64,000 bases of DNA from Verrucomicrobiaceae bacterium (lineage in GTDB: Bacteria; Verrucomicrobiota; Verrucomicrobiia; Verrucomicrobiales; Verrucomicrobiaceae), in assembly GCA_016795465.1 (NCBI GenBank), contig JAEUHK010000112.1, positions 1-64,000 on the forward strand, in the 5' to 3' direction. The notes below the pieces were generated by a model. That model searched no databases. It had not been told where the DNA came from and saw nothing but the letters and a program-made list of their open reading frames with translations. Below are positions 52,721 through 61,451 of this stretch, in pieces. Within the stretch, counting starts at the first letter, position 1. Each line of letters starts with the position of its first letter. Both the position numbers and the translations under genes were made by a program.

Positions 52721-53460
52721 GCGAGCGCCTCCTTGATCAGTCGCCAGATGAAAAGCGGGTTGTTGCGGAAGTAACGTCCCGCGAGCCTCCTCGGCTCCTG
52801 GCAGACGCGGTAAAACCATTCGAGCCCGAGTCGCTGCATCCAGCGAGGCGATTGCTTCACGCGGCCCGTGTGAAAATCAAAGGCAGCGCCAACACCAAAC
52901 ATGAGCGTCGTGTCCAACCGGTCGAGATACGCATGCATGAAGCGATCCTGCTTCGGCGTGCTGATGCCCATCCAGATGATGTCAGGCTTCAAAGCATGCA
53001 CTTGGTCGATCAAAGCGGCCTCCTCTTCACTCGTGAGCGGACAAAACGGCGGGCACTCCGCCCCGACGATCTTCACACCGGGGATCTTTTGCTCCAATGC
53101 CGCCTTCAACTCCGCCGCCACGCCCGGCATGCCGCCATACAAAAAGTGCGTGCGACCCGTCGCCACACCGCGACGCATCACCTCGATCATCAAATCCGGC
53201 CCATACACGCGGTCCATGTCCGGAAAGCCCTTCATCCAACCGATCCACGAGAGCGGCATGCCATCCGGCGTGATCAAAAAAGCCTTATCCAGCACCTCGC
53301 GGAACTCCGGATGCTCATACGCCTCCGTCAGTTGATGCACGCCCGCCACACAGACATAGCCCTTCGTCTTCGCATCCAACGCCTGCTCCACCGCGGCGCA
53401 GCACGTCTCCATGTTCATCGCATCAACCGGCGATCCGAGGATGTGAAAGCGCGGGATCAT
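52717..53460 (-). CDS. WecG/TagA/CpsF family glycosyltransferase
   Basis: A 247-residue protein. It shows the GT26 features HILGSPVDAMNMETCCAAVEQ, LITPDGMPLSWIGWMKG, HFLYGGMPGVAAEL and WMGISTPKQDRFMHAYLDRL. It transfers an N-acetylmannosaminuronate or N-acetylmannosamine-type sugar to a lipid-linked acceptor at the inner membrane. It is part of the ATGA-coupled chain between the CapK-like and the small membrane protein genes. Confidence 0.92.
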   Translation of the reverse strand: MIPRFHILGSPVDAMNMETCCAAVEQALDAKTKGYVCVAGVHQLTEAYEHPEFREVLDKAFLITPDGMPLSWIGWMKGFPDMDRVYGPDLMIEVMRRGVATGRTHFLYGGMPGVAAELKAALEQKIPGVKIVGAECPPFCPLTSEEEAALIDQVHALKPDIIWMGISTPKQDRFMHAYLDRLDTTLMFGVGAAFDFHTGRVKQSPRWMQRLGLEWFYRVCQEPRRLAGRYFRNNPLFIWRLIKEALA

Positions 53461-54797
53461 GGTTTGAGCGTCGTGACCAGCCAGCGATGCTTTCCGGCGC
53501 TGGTCTTCTCGATTTGATCCACCATACGCAGCGTGAGCTCAAAGTCGTCACCGAGCTTTCTCAGCAATCCCGCACGGATGGCTGCCTCACGATCACGCGA
53601 CCACGCTGGCATCGGCTGGAGATGGCATTCCACCACGCCGGGCTGGTGTTGGTGGAACTGCACGGCCAGCAGGCCATCGAAAATATCATCATGCATGTTC
53701 ATCGCCGTGAGCGAGATGTGGCAACCGGTCCGACTGATGAGAAACTCGTAGTCGCGACCAATCACACGCCCGCTGGCACTCCACAGGTCGCCCGTGCGAT
53801 AGCGGATGAGCGGCATGACGTGGTTATGAAACGAGGTGGCGATGATCTCACGGTTCCCTTCCGCATCCGCTTCGCCGAACTCCACAAAGCCATACGCAGG
53901 CCAAAAATGCAGCGCCGAGCCTCCCGGATGCTGCGCGGCGAGCACCGCTCGCTCGCTGTGGCCATACCAGTGCATCACGGGAGCTTCAAAATGGCCTTCC
54001 AACTGCCGTTGAGCCTCGACGCTGAGTTTCTCCGAGCTGCAGAGCAAGGACGTGAGTTTGAAATCCAGCTTCACTCCCATCTGCATGAGCATCAGCGCCG
54101 CGCTGGGATAGGCATGAAGGTGCTGCGGCCGAAAACGGTTCAACTCCGCCACATACTCCGGCAAACGCTCCGGCGTGAGATGATAGGACGAGAGCACCAG
54201 CCAGTTCCTCGTGGCATCAAAACTCGAAATGCGGCCATCCGCACGACTCGAGGTCACACCACCCCGAATCACCGCCACGCGATCACCGGGCTGATAGCCC
54301 ACCCGTGCCCACGTCGCTTCGAGATAGGCCTGCTCCTTGGGACGGCTGATGCCTTTGTGCAGGAAAAAGCTCACCGGCACACCGCTGGAGCCTCCCGTGG
54401 TCATCGCCAGCCGTTGCGAGGCATCGCCGCTCACTATTTCATCGCGATGCCGGATGATGTCCTGCTTCGTGAGCATTGGATATGCCGCGAGTTGCTCCAG
54501 CGATTCAAAGTTCTCCGGCTTCACACCCGCCTCGGCGAAGCGTTTCGCATAATACGGCGCCCGCTGTGCCGCGATCAGCGCATCCCGAATCGCGGCAATT
54601 TGATAGCGAGAGATCGCTTCCGCATCCCACGACTCCGATTCAGCCGCCTCACGACGAAAACGCTCATACGCCGCACCTTGCCGGATCGACCTCGGAATGG
54701 CTCGATAAGCTCGGCCCGCCAGTGTTTTCACCGGCTGCGGAGCCGCTTCATACAGACGAAGCAGCGGATAGAGCGTGTCTTCGAGGGACATGATCAT
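53457..54797 (-). CDS. CapK/PaaK-like adenylate-forming protein
   Basis: A 446-residue protein of the phenylacetate-CoA ligase/CapK group. The nucleotide-binding signature TTGGSSGVPVSFFLHKG is at about 130-146; WYGHSERAVLA and IRYRTGDLW further on match the AMP-binding core. In capsule loci such proteins probably activate an acyl group for transfer to the polymer, but the acid is unknown. It overlaps larB upstream and the WecG-like gene downstream by 4 nt each. Confidence 0.88.
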   Translation of the reverse strand: MIMSLEDTLYPLLRLYEAAPQPVKTLAGRAYRAIPRSIRQGAAYERFRREAAESESWDAEAISRYQIAAIRDALIAAQRAPYYAKRFAEAGVKPENFESLEQLAAYPMLTKQDIIRHRDEIVSGDASQRLAMTTGGSSGVPVSFFLHKGISRPKEQAYLEATWARVGYQPGDRVAVIRGGVTSSRADGRISSFDATRNWLVLSSYHLTPERLPEYVAELNRFRPQHLHAYPSAALMLMQMGVKLDFKLTSLLCSSEKLSVEAQRQLEGHFEAPVMHWYGHSERAVLAAQHPGGSALHFWPAYGFVEFGEADAEGNREIIATSFHNHVMPLIRYRTGDLWSASGRVIGRDYEFLISRTGCHISLTAMNMHDDIFDGLLAVQFHQHQPGVVECHLQPMPAWSRDREAAIRAGLLRKLGDDFELTLRMVDQIEKTSAGKHRWLVTTLKP

Positions 54798-55537
54798 CGG
54801 AGCACACGAAGGGCGGCCACGGCGGCGCCATAGCCATTGTCGATGTTCACGACGGTGAGGCCGCTGGCGCAGGAATTGAGCATGGTGAGCAGCGCGGCGA
54901 TGCCATGCAGACTCGCGCCGTAGCCGATGCTGGTAGGCACGGCGATGACGGGTTGGGCCACGAGACCGCCGATGACACTCGGCAGGGCTCCATCCATGCC
55001 CGCGACGGCGATGACGAGGCTGGCGCTGCGAAGCGTGTCGAGCTTGGAAAGCACGCGATGGAGTCCAGCGACACCCACATCACTCACGCGGGCGACCTTC
55101 ACGCCGGCAAACTCAAGGGTCTGCGCCGCTTCTTCGGCCACGGGTCGATCGCTCGTGCCGGCGCTCACGACGACCACCGGTGCCTGCGTGCTGCTGCGCT
55201 CCATCTGACCGATGCGATAGAGGCGTGACACGGCATCGTAGCTGCCGGTGGGGAAGCGTTGCAAAAGAATCGTCGCCATCTCCGCTGGCACTCGCGTGGC
55301 AATGGAACTCCCATGCGCGGCGACAAGCGCCGCGAGCGCGTCAGTGACCTGCGTGAGTGATTTGCCCTCGGCAAACACCGCCTCCGGAAAGCCCTGGCGG
55401 ATCACACGATGCGTGTCCGCCAGCACATCACCCGCCTCCGTGAAGGGCAGCGTGCGCAGACGGTCGAGCGCGGTGTCAGCAGGCAACTTGCCTTCGCTGA
55501 CTTGCGTGAGGAGATCGCGGAGACGGGCTTCGTTCAT
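54794..55537 (-). CDS. larB: nickel-pincer cofactor biosynthesis protein LarB
   Basis: A 247-residue protein. The N-terminal part (LRDLLTQVSEGKLPADTALDRL, DTHRVIRQGFPEAVFAEGKS) and the C-terminal PurE/AIR-carboxylase-like domain (APVVVVSAGTSDRPVAEEAA, VAGMDGALPSVIGGLVAQPVIAVPTS) identify LarB. LarB carboxylates nicotinic acid adenine dinucleotide and cleaves it, the first step toward pyridinium-3,5-bisthiocarboxylic acid mononucleotide, later nickel-loaded by LarC. larC and larA are not in this window. It is coupled by ATGA to the CapK-like gene downstream. Confidence 0.95.
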   Translation of the reverse strand: MNEARLRDLLTQVSEGKLPADTALDRLRTLPFTEAGDVLADTHRVIRQGFPEAVFAEGKSLTQVTDALAALVAAHGSSIATRVPAEMATILLQRFPTGSYDAVSRLYRIGQMERSSTQAPVVVVSAGTSDRPVAEEAAQTLEFAGVKVARVSDVGVAGLHRVLSKLDTLRSASLVIAVAGMDGALPSVIGGLVAQPVIAVPTSIGYGASLHGIAALLTMLNSCASGLTVVNIDNGYGAAVAALRVLR

Positions 55538-55561
55538 GCGGAGCGGGCGGCGGCGTGTTCG

Positions 55562-55996
55562 TTAGTTCTCAACTGGCGAATCAAACGATTCGGGATTCGG
55601 TCTCGTCATCTGACTCTCTTGATGCCAGACGATGTCTGAAACTGTCGGCTCGTTCACTAACATGTGGTGAAAGTCGACTAGCAGGTTTCGCAATTCTTCG
55701 CGGCCCGACGAACTGAATTTTTTCAGCCAAGGAAATGAACCATGGTGAAAGTGAGCGAGCCATGCGCCTTCTCCATCGGACCATGCGCTCAATCCTATCC
55801 AGAACTTAGTTTGGCAACGTCGGACAAAAACTACGACACCCCAATCCTCCTGGCACATCTCGCCATCAATCACGACGCCGCTCAATCGACTCAATAGAGT
55901 CAAAAACCATTGAGCGCCTGCCGTTGCCACAACGCCATCGTCAAAAGAAAGCGGGACAAATTCGGCTGGATAACGAAAGACCACGTTTGTGCGCAT
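55562..55996 (-). CDS. hypothetical protein between larE and larB
   Basis: A 144-residue soluble protein, Trp- and His-rich (VVIDGEMCQEDWGVVVF, IGLSAWSDGEGAWLAHFHHG, FPWLKKFSSSGREELRNLLVD). No family recognised; the size and composition are like small cytoplasmic proteins of the immunity or SMI-like kind, but no signature supports that. Its G+C looks lower than its neighbours, and it is the only gene in the chain from exosortase to the oxidoreductase without 4-nt overlaps (40 and 24 nt gaps), so it was probably inserted. Confidence 0.6.
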   Translation of the reverse strand: MRTNVVFRYPAEFVPLSFDDGVVATAGAQWFLTLLSRLSGVVIDGEMCQEDWGVVVFVRRCQTKFWIGLSAWSDGEGAWLAHFHHGSFPWLKKFSSSGREELRNLLVDFHHMLVNEPTVSDIVWHQESQMTRPNPESFDSPVEN

Positions 55997-56036
55997 GAGC
56001 GTTCTGATTGGTGAAGGCTCGACTTACTGGTCCGAT

Positions 56037-56834
56037 CTATGCCCGGGCGGCGAGGACTTCGTTCATGCTGCCGGAGCGCAGCCCGGCGAGGTCGAGCGTG
56101 ATGTACACATAACCGAGCGCCTTCAGTGCCGTGTGGATGGCATCACGCTGCTTCAAAACACGGCTCAAATCGGCCTCAGGCACTTCGATACGCGCGACAT
56201 CGCCATGATGGCGCACACGGAGTTCGCGAAAGCCGAGGTCAAACAAGGCTGCTTCAGCCTTTTCGACCTGCGAGAGCAGTTTGGGCGTCACCGCCGTGCC
56301 GTAAGGAATGCGGGAGGCGAGGCACGCGGCGGCCGGTTTGTTCCAATTGGGCAGTCCGAGGGCTTTCGCAGCCTCGCGAACGTTTTGCTTGTTGAAGCCG
56401 AGTTCATGCAGCGGACTCAAAATGTGCAGCTCACGCGCCGCAGCGCGGCCGGGACGCACATCGAGCGTGTCCTCGGCGTTCATGCCATCGAGGACGTGGT
56501 CGAGGTCATTTTGCTCGGCAAACTGCCGCAGGGCTCGATACACATGATCTTTGCAAAAGTAGCAGCGGTTCGGCGCATTGGCTTGATAGCGTGGATCATC
56601 GGTTTCGGAGGTCGGGAGGAGTTCCAGGCGTGCACCGAGCGACTTCGCGAGCTCGATGGCCTCATCCTTCTCGCTTTGTGACAGGCTCGGCGACACCGCG
56701 AGCAAGGCGATGACGTTTTCCGAGCCCAGCGCATCCAGCGAGGCCTTCAACACGAGCGAGCTGTCCACACCGCCGGAGTAGGCGACGGCGACGCGTTGCA
56801 GCGGCTTGAGGTAATGAAGAAGCGTCGTGATCAT
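56037..56834 (-). CDS. larE: ATP-dependent sacrificial sulfur transferase LarE
   Basis: A 265-residue PP-loop protein. The pyrophosphatase loop SGGVDSSLVLKAS is at about 20-32, the Cys pair motif NRCYFCKDH at about 87-95, and CLASRIPYGTAV at about 165-176 carries the Cys that in LarE of other bacteria is sacrificed or binds an iron-sulfur cluster. LarE puts sulfur on the carboxylated nicotinate made by LarB. It overlaps the upstream EpsI-type gene by 4 nt (ATGA), so it is co-translated with the exosortase module. Confidence 0.95.
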   Translation of the reverse strand: MITTLLHYLKPLQRVAVAYSGGVDSSLVLKASLDALGSENVIALLAVSPSLSQSEKDEAIELAKSLGARLELLPTSETDDPRYQANAPNRCYFCKDHVYRALRQFAEQNDLDHVLDGMNAEDTLDVRPGRAAARELHILSPLHELGFNKQNVREAAKALGLPNWNKPAAACLASRIPYGTAVTPKLLSQVEKAEAALFDLGFRELRVRHHGDVARIEVPEADLSRVLKQRDAIHTALKALGYVYITLDLAGLRSGSMNEVLAARA

Positions 56835-57535
56835 GGCATCAGGTTCTTCTGAAACTTCGGCGCGAGGGTGCGCACGAGGTCGAGCAACATGCCGACGGTT
56901 TGCGTGTCATTCCGCTCACGCTGGCCGGACTGGCGCGGGTCCATGCCCTGGGTGACAAAAGCCATTACGGATGGATAAGCCCAGCGGTGGTTCACCTGAC
57001 GGAAGACGCTGTCGCTGAAGCTGAGCCACTGGCGCTTCGCATCGCTGGTGGTGGTCACATCTTTGCCGACGAACCAGTAGATGTAATGCGCCTTGAGCAC
57101 GCGACGATCAGCGCTGCGCTGGTCGAGGCGTTCGAGCGAAAGATCACGCACATAAAGTTGCTGACCGGTGGGAAGCTCGACCGGCAGCACACGCGAGTCG
57201 GTGATGGTCCAGCCTTGTCCAGGCAGGCAAACCTCCGGGCGATGAATGCTACGTGTGTCCTGACCAGCAATGACGAGCGAGGCGTGCGCCACATCGCGCT
57301 CCTCGACGCGACGTCCCGGCGTGCGGTAGGTGCGTTTGATCTGCATGGTGTCTGCCGGCAGCAGTTTTTTCTCCATGTCGGACTGCGACTCGGCCTCGCC
57401 GACGTAGATGCCCGCCACGAGCGGTAGTTCCATGAGGACACCCGCGTCATCGCCACCACGAGCGGAAGGCGATGAGTGGCAAAGCAGCGCCGTGAGGCTG
57501 CTGAGCGCGAGAATGATGAGCGAACGCCAGATCAT
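56831..57535 (-). CDS. EpsI-type exosortase-associated protein
   Basis: A 234-residue protein from ATG 57535, placed by the ATGA overlap with the exosortase stop. An N-terminal hydrophobic helix (SLIILALSSLTALLC) precedes a periplasmic domain with the family signature RSIHRPEVCLPGQGWTI and later KAHYIYWFVGKD and RVNHRWAYPSV-like residues. EpsI-type proteins are fused to or encoded beside exosortases and are needed for export or processing of exopolysaccharide-linked products. Confidence 0.88.
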   Translation of the reverse strand: MIWRSLIILALSSLTALLCHSSPSARGGDDAGVLMELPLVAGIYVGEAESQSDMEKKLLPADTMQIKRTYRTPGRRVEERDVAHASLVIAGQDTRSIHRPEVCLPGQGWTITDSRVLPVELPTGQQLYVRDLSLERLDQRSADRRVLKAHYIYWFVGKDVTTTSDAKRQWLSFSDSVFRQVNHRWAYPSVMAFVTQGMDPRQSGQRERNDTQTVGMLLDLVRTLAPKFQKNLMP

Positions 57536-58473
57536 GCGTTCGAAACGGCGATGCGGCGCACCGTCGAGGCGCGTTCCGTTTTGGCGAGGCGATCCATGAG
57601 CCACGCGATGCCTTGCAGACCGGCGAGCGCGACGAGGAAGACGACGATGCCGGTGAGGAAGTGGAAGGTGGAGACCTCCTTGTCGGCATCGCCGATGGCG
57701 AAGGACTGGCCGAAGATCGTCGAGGCACCGAGCAGCACGAGGATGCGGGCCATATTCGCGAGGATCGCGAGCGGGAAGGTCATCAGGAAGAGGAAGCAGC
57801 GCTGCCAGAGGCCTTTTTGGCGATGGTAGCTGAACAAGGCGCCGACCATCATCAGCGCGAAGAGGCTGCGCATGCCGGAGCAAGGGCCTTCGACGTTCAG
57901 GCTGAACAACGCGCCTGCCTCGCGACCATGCGCGGGACCGGAGAGCAGCGTGGTGCCCTCTTGAATGACGGGGACATCGAGGAAAGTCAAGATGCCTGAT
58001 GTGAGGCGGATCATGAGAAAGCGCATTTCGAAGGCGAGGCTGCTTTCAAGAAAGGCGAGCGGCCAGGCAAAGCCGAGCATTAGCCATGGAAAAGCGCCTT
58101 CCAAGGTGCGTCGCGTGCCGACCAGCCACAACGAAGCACCAGCGATGAGACTCATCAGGCCGATGAAGCCGAGGTAGAAGTTGTTCGCGCGATAGCCGGC
58201 GTAGTAGAAGAACAAGGCGATCACGATCACCGGCAGGCCGAGGTGGGTGGGCTTGGCGGGGATGGCGGTGATTTCTGCGCGACGTCGCCAGATCAAATAG
58301 ATGGCGATGGGGAGAGCGAGTGCGCCGTGTTGCCAGGTGGGGTCCTTCCAATACATCAGCAGATGCGAGAGGATGCTGCGCTTGATGGGGCCATAACCCG
58401 CCGCATACGGCAGCACAGCGACGAGGATCGCCGCGGCGGCGAGCAGTAGGGCGATGGTGAGATGCCTGATCAT
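57532..58473 (-). CDS. exosortase
   Basis: A 313-residue multi-pass membrane protein from ATG 58473 (ATGA overlap with the upstream methyltransferase stop). About eight hydrophobic helices are visible. The catalytic triad pattern is intact: Cys in EGPCSGMRSL near 198, Arg in NMARILVLL, and His in STFHFLTG. Exosortases cut PEP-CTERM-type signals and transfer the protein to a surface polymer. No PEP-CTERM protein was seen in the window; substrates would be elsewhere. Confidence 0.92.
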   Translation of the reverse strand: MIRHLTIALLLAAAAILVAVLPYAAGYGPIKRSILSHLLMYWKDPTWQHGALALPIAIYLIWRRRAEITAIPAKPTHLGLPVIVIALFFYYAGYRANNFYLGFIGLMSLIAGASLWLVGTRRTLEGAFPWLMLGFAWPLAFLESSLAFEMRFLMIRLTSGILTFLDVPVIQEGTTLLSGPAHGREAGALFSLNVEGPCSGMRSLFALMMVGALFSYHRQKGLWQRCFLFLMTFPLAILANMARILVLLGASTIFGQSFAIGDADKEVSTFHFLTGIVVFLVALAGLQGIAWLMDRLAKTERASTVRRIAVSNA

Positions 58474-59264
58474 GCCGATTCTTTTATGAACGCTCCGCGG
58501 AGTATCTCGCCAAAACCGAGAAGGCAGAGGAGACGTTTCAAGGGTTCCTTCCATGGTTGGGCTTCATTGATGGCAAAAGTACGGCGATACTCCATGCCAA
58601 CAGAGCGGAACCCCGCAGACCTGAGTGTGAAAGTCAAAGAACGTTGGTCAAAGTGGTTCACATGGTGATCAAGGGCATACTGCCATTTCAGACCTTGTAT
58701 GCGGCGGAGATGACTACCCCAATTTGGCACCTCAATGACGACAAGCCCGCCAGGACGCAGGACACGATGAATGCCTTGAAGCACCTTGAGAGGATCAAGG
58801 AGATGCTCGAGCACATGAAAAAGAGTGATAACATCCATGGAAGCATCTGGAATGTCTTCGGGCATCTCTTTGCCTCGTATCCAGATAATGTCTGGATGAT
58901 GCAGCACACCTTCGGCCACTGCTTTGTGACTGTCCTCTAACACAATGGCTTCAAATCCAGCTTGATGGGCGGCGAGAGCGGTGCGCCCCAGGCCACCACC
59001 GTAATCAAGCAGGCGTCCACGGTCCACATGCCGAGTGACGCTGGACAGGCGGTCGCGATCGGTGGCAGTAGGCCGCAAAGGATAGCTTTCGATTGGTTGG
59101 TGGGCGGGATCGTAATAGTCACTAGCGGCGTAGGGATCCACCCACTTTGCTCGATCCGCAAAGACGAGGCCACATTCACACCGCCAAAGGGCGCACACGC
59201 CGGTTTGTCCAAGAAAGACCTTTGCAAGGCGGTCACAAACAGGGCAGGCGGGAGAAGAATTCAT
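58470..59264 (-). CDS. class I SAM methyltransferase with N-terminal zinc-binding Cys
   Basis: A 264-residue protein from ATG 59264. The start has CPVCDRLAKVFL and a CEC pair, a zinc-ribbon of the type found in polysaccharide-locus methyltransferases, then the SAM motif RLLDYGGGLGRTALAAHQAG and FHVLEHLLDPLKVLQGIHRVLRPGG. It probably methylates a sugar or lipid-linked glycan. It heads the ATGA-linked chain that continues with the exosortase. Its start is only 31 nt from that of the divergent glycosyltransferase gene. Confidence 0.88.
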   Translation of the reverse strand: MNSSPACPVCDRLAKVFLGQTGVCALWRCECGLVFADRAKWVDPYAASDYYDPAHQPIESYPLRPTATDRDRLSSVTRHVDRGRLLDYGGGLGRTALAAHQAGFEAIVLEDSHKAVAEGVLHHPDIIWIRGKEMPEDIPDASMDVITLFHVLEHLLDPLKVLQGIHRVLRPGGLVVIEVPNWGSHLRRIQGLKWQYALDHHVNHFDQRSLTFTLRSAGFRSVGMEYRRTFAINEAQPWKEPLKRLLCLLGFGEILRGAFIKESA

Positions 59265-59295
59265 GGTGGAGGCAGCGAGAGCAGAAGGGTATGGT

Positions 59296-60288
59296 ATGGC
59301 CATGACTTTGCTCGTGTTTAAAATTAACCAACTGGGAGACAACCTCGTTTATCTGCCCGTGATGCAGGCGATAACGCGGTTACAACAGAGGATGCGAGTG
59401 GTGCTTTTCACCAGCAAAACAGCAGCCCGGCTTCATGAAGCGTGCTGCCCTGGGATCGAGGTGAGGAGTTTTGAAACGCCTCAGTTCAACAGTTCGTGGA
59501 GAAGCCCGGTGCGGCTGGCCCGGCTCGTGGCGGCGGTGAGACGTGAGAAGCCGGAGATGTGCCTGCTGGGGGATGACCAGGGCAGCGTGGCCCATGTTTT
59601 GGCGAGATTTAGCGGCGCTCGAAAGACTGCTGGGCCGCTGACAGAGCAGGTGAAACTGAACCGGTTGCTACAGAATCGCGTGCCTGCCTTGAATCAAGAG
59701 GCTCCGGCCTTGCACAACTGGCGCATCGCTCGGGCATTGCTGCCTGCGCTGCCGCTGGAGATGCCGGCTCCCGATCTGAGCGCCTTTGGACGAGAGGACT
59801 CGAATGCGATTGTGATCCATGCGGGAGCGAGCCGGGAGTATCAGCGCTGGCCTGTGGAGCGTTTCGCCGAGCTGGCTGGGAGAATGTGCGCAAAGCATGC
59901 GGTGCGATGGATTGAGCAACCAATGCTCGGCAATGTAACTCTTGATCCGAGAATTGAGCGGGTGCAGACGAAGAACTTGGACCATTTGGTCCGGGTGATC
60001 GCAGGAGCACGGTTTTTTATCGGCAACAACTCGGGGCCGATGCACATCGCCTCGGCGATCGGGGTGCCAGGCTTGATTTTGACCGGCCCCTCGGCTGCGG
60101 AGTGGAGTCCGGTGTGGCATCCAGAGCGTCTGCATCTGCAGCGTGAGCCTTTGCTGCCTTGCCAGCCTTGCGACTCGGCTGCGAAGCCGGTAAACCGCTG
60201 CCTCAATGCATCTGAGCCATTTGCCTGCCTGCGGAGATGGAGCGTGGCGGAGGTTCATCGCCGGGTGTGCGAACTGATTGACGGATAA
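59296..60288 (+). CDS. glycosyltransferase family 9 (heptosyltransferase-like)
   Basis: About 330 residues from ATG 59296, preceded by AGAAGG; 59302 is an alternative. GT9 marks: LLVFKINQLGDNLVYLPVMQ at the start, VIHAGASREYQRWPVERFAEL, and the C-terminal FFIGNNSGPMHIASAIGVPG. It transfers heptose or another sugar from an ADP/NDP donor in the cytoplasm. It is the only plus-strand gene between 48.3 and 64 kb and splits the polysaccharide region into two minus-strand blocks. Confidence 0.9.
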   Translation: MAMTLLVFKINQLGDNLVYLPVMQAITRLQQRMRVVLFTSKTAARLHEACCPGIEVRSFETPQFNSSWRSPVRLARLVAAVRREKPEMCLLGDDQGSVAHVLARFSGARKTAGPLTEQVKLNRLLQNRVPALNQEAPALHNWRIARALLPALPLEMPAPDLSAFGREDSNAIVIHAGASREYQRWPVERFAELAGRMCAKHAVRWIEQPMLGNVTLDPRIERVQTKNLDHLVRVIAGARFFIGNNSGPMHIASAIGVPGLILTGPSAAEWSPVWHPERLHLQREPLLPCQPCDSAAKPVNRCLNASEPFACLRRWSVAEVHRRVCELIDG

Positions 60289-60308
60289 CACCGGAAGCTC
60301 GAAGGTAC

Positions 60309-61451
60309 TCATGCACAGAGCTTTGAAACAACGAAACCCGTCCAGCGTGCGGCAACGGCTTCGTGAGTGAAAACTTCGCGGACGCGTTGAAGCTGGCGCG
60401 TAGAGAGGCTGGACCCTTGTTTAATTTCGCGGATACGTTGCGTGAGACCGGCGGCATCGCCAGATGGAAACAAAGCGGACTCATCATCTAGCACTTCCGG
60501 AATGGCACCGCTGCGAGCGCCGAGCGTTACCACGCCGCAGGCCATCGCCTCGATGAGCACATGGCCGAATTGCTCTTCCCAGCAGAGTTTCATGCTGCGG
60601 ACAGGTTTGCTGGCGAGGACAAAGACATCGAGACAACGAAGGAAGTCAGGTATCTCCGCATGCGTGCGGGCAGGCAGAAGATGCAGCCAGTGCTTCGTCG
60701 AGGCTTCTTGGCGAAGCCAGGGCTCCAAAGCTCCGGCGCCCAGCATGACCAGATGAACTCCGCCAACTGCCTCACAAGCCCGCACGAGCTCAAGAATGCC
60801 TTTTTCCTCAACGAGGCGTCCGCAGTAGCCGACGATGAAAGCATCGCGCGGCAGGCCGAAGGCTTCGCGAAGAGCGTTTCGATCCAAAAGCGAGGCAGGT
60901 TGATGGTTTTCGAGATCGACACCGATTTGCGGTGCGACGAGCAAACGCTCGGTTGGGATGCCGAAGAGCCTTCCGGCGGCTTGATTGCCGGCGATGACGA
61001 AATCGGTCGTTTGGGCGGCAGCACGATAAATGAGGCTGAGAAGCATGCCCTTCCATCCGGGGCGGGTGACGTTCTCCCAGGTGAACTCGCCAAAGATGGC
61101 GTGTCGTTGATGAAGCCCGGCGAGGAAGCGTGCTTGCCAGCGCACGAAGGCCCAGGGCTCGTTTTCGACGAGCACGACATCGAATCGACGTGAGCGCAGG
61201 ATGGCTCCGAGCCCTGCATAGATGAAGGTGGTGATGCTGCGGCCGATGCGAGGCAGGCGAATGAGCTCGTAGCGGCGGGCCGGCGCATCGCTTTCGTTGT
61301 CAAAGTCCGCTGCGGAGCGTCCGAGCACGGCGTGAGTCTCGATGACCGAGGTAACGCAAACGAGATCGACATGCGCGGCGAGCGCCTGGAGCTTTTTGCG
61401 GTTTTCCAGAGCAGCGTAAGCATGGCTGATGAGGAGCAGCGAAGGTCTCAT
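60309..61451 (-). CDS. glycosyltransferase family 4
   Basis: A 380-residue GT-B protein. The N-terminal Rossmann half starts LLLISHAYAALENRKKLQAL; the C-terminal half has FIVGYCGRLVEEKGILELVRA, LLPARTHAEIPDFLRCLDVF and the donor-binding EQFGHVLIEAMACGVVTLG. It adds a sugar from a nucleotide donor during polysaccharide assembly. Its start overlaps the upstream glycosyltransferase stop by 4 nt (ATGA). Confidence 0.92.
   Translation of the reverse strand: MRPSLLLISHAYAALENRKKLQALAAHVDLVCVTSVIETHAVLGRSAADFDNESDAPARRYELIRLPRIGRSITTFIYAGLGAILRSRRFDVVLVENEPWAFVRWQARFLAGLHQRHAIFGEFTWENVTRPGWKGMLLSLIYRAAAQTTDFVIAGNQAAGRLFGIPTERLLVAPQIGVDLENHQPASLLDRNALREAFGLPRDAFIVGYCGRLVEEKGILELVRACEAVGGVHLVMLGAGALEPWLRQEASTKHWLHLLPARTHAEIPDFLRCLDVFVLASKPVRSMKLCWEEQFGHVLIEAMACGVVTLGARSGAIPEVLDDESALFPSGDAAGLTQRIREIKQGSSLSTRQLQRVREVFTHEAVAARWTGFVVSKLCA

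Noticed and set aside
53487..54833. Plus-strand open frame opposite the CapK-like gene
   Set aside because: The minus-strand gene has AMP-binding motifs and ATGA coupling on both sides; the plus frame has neither motif nor ribosome site.
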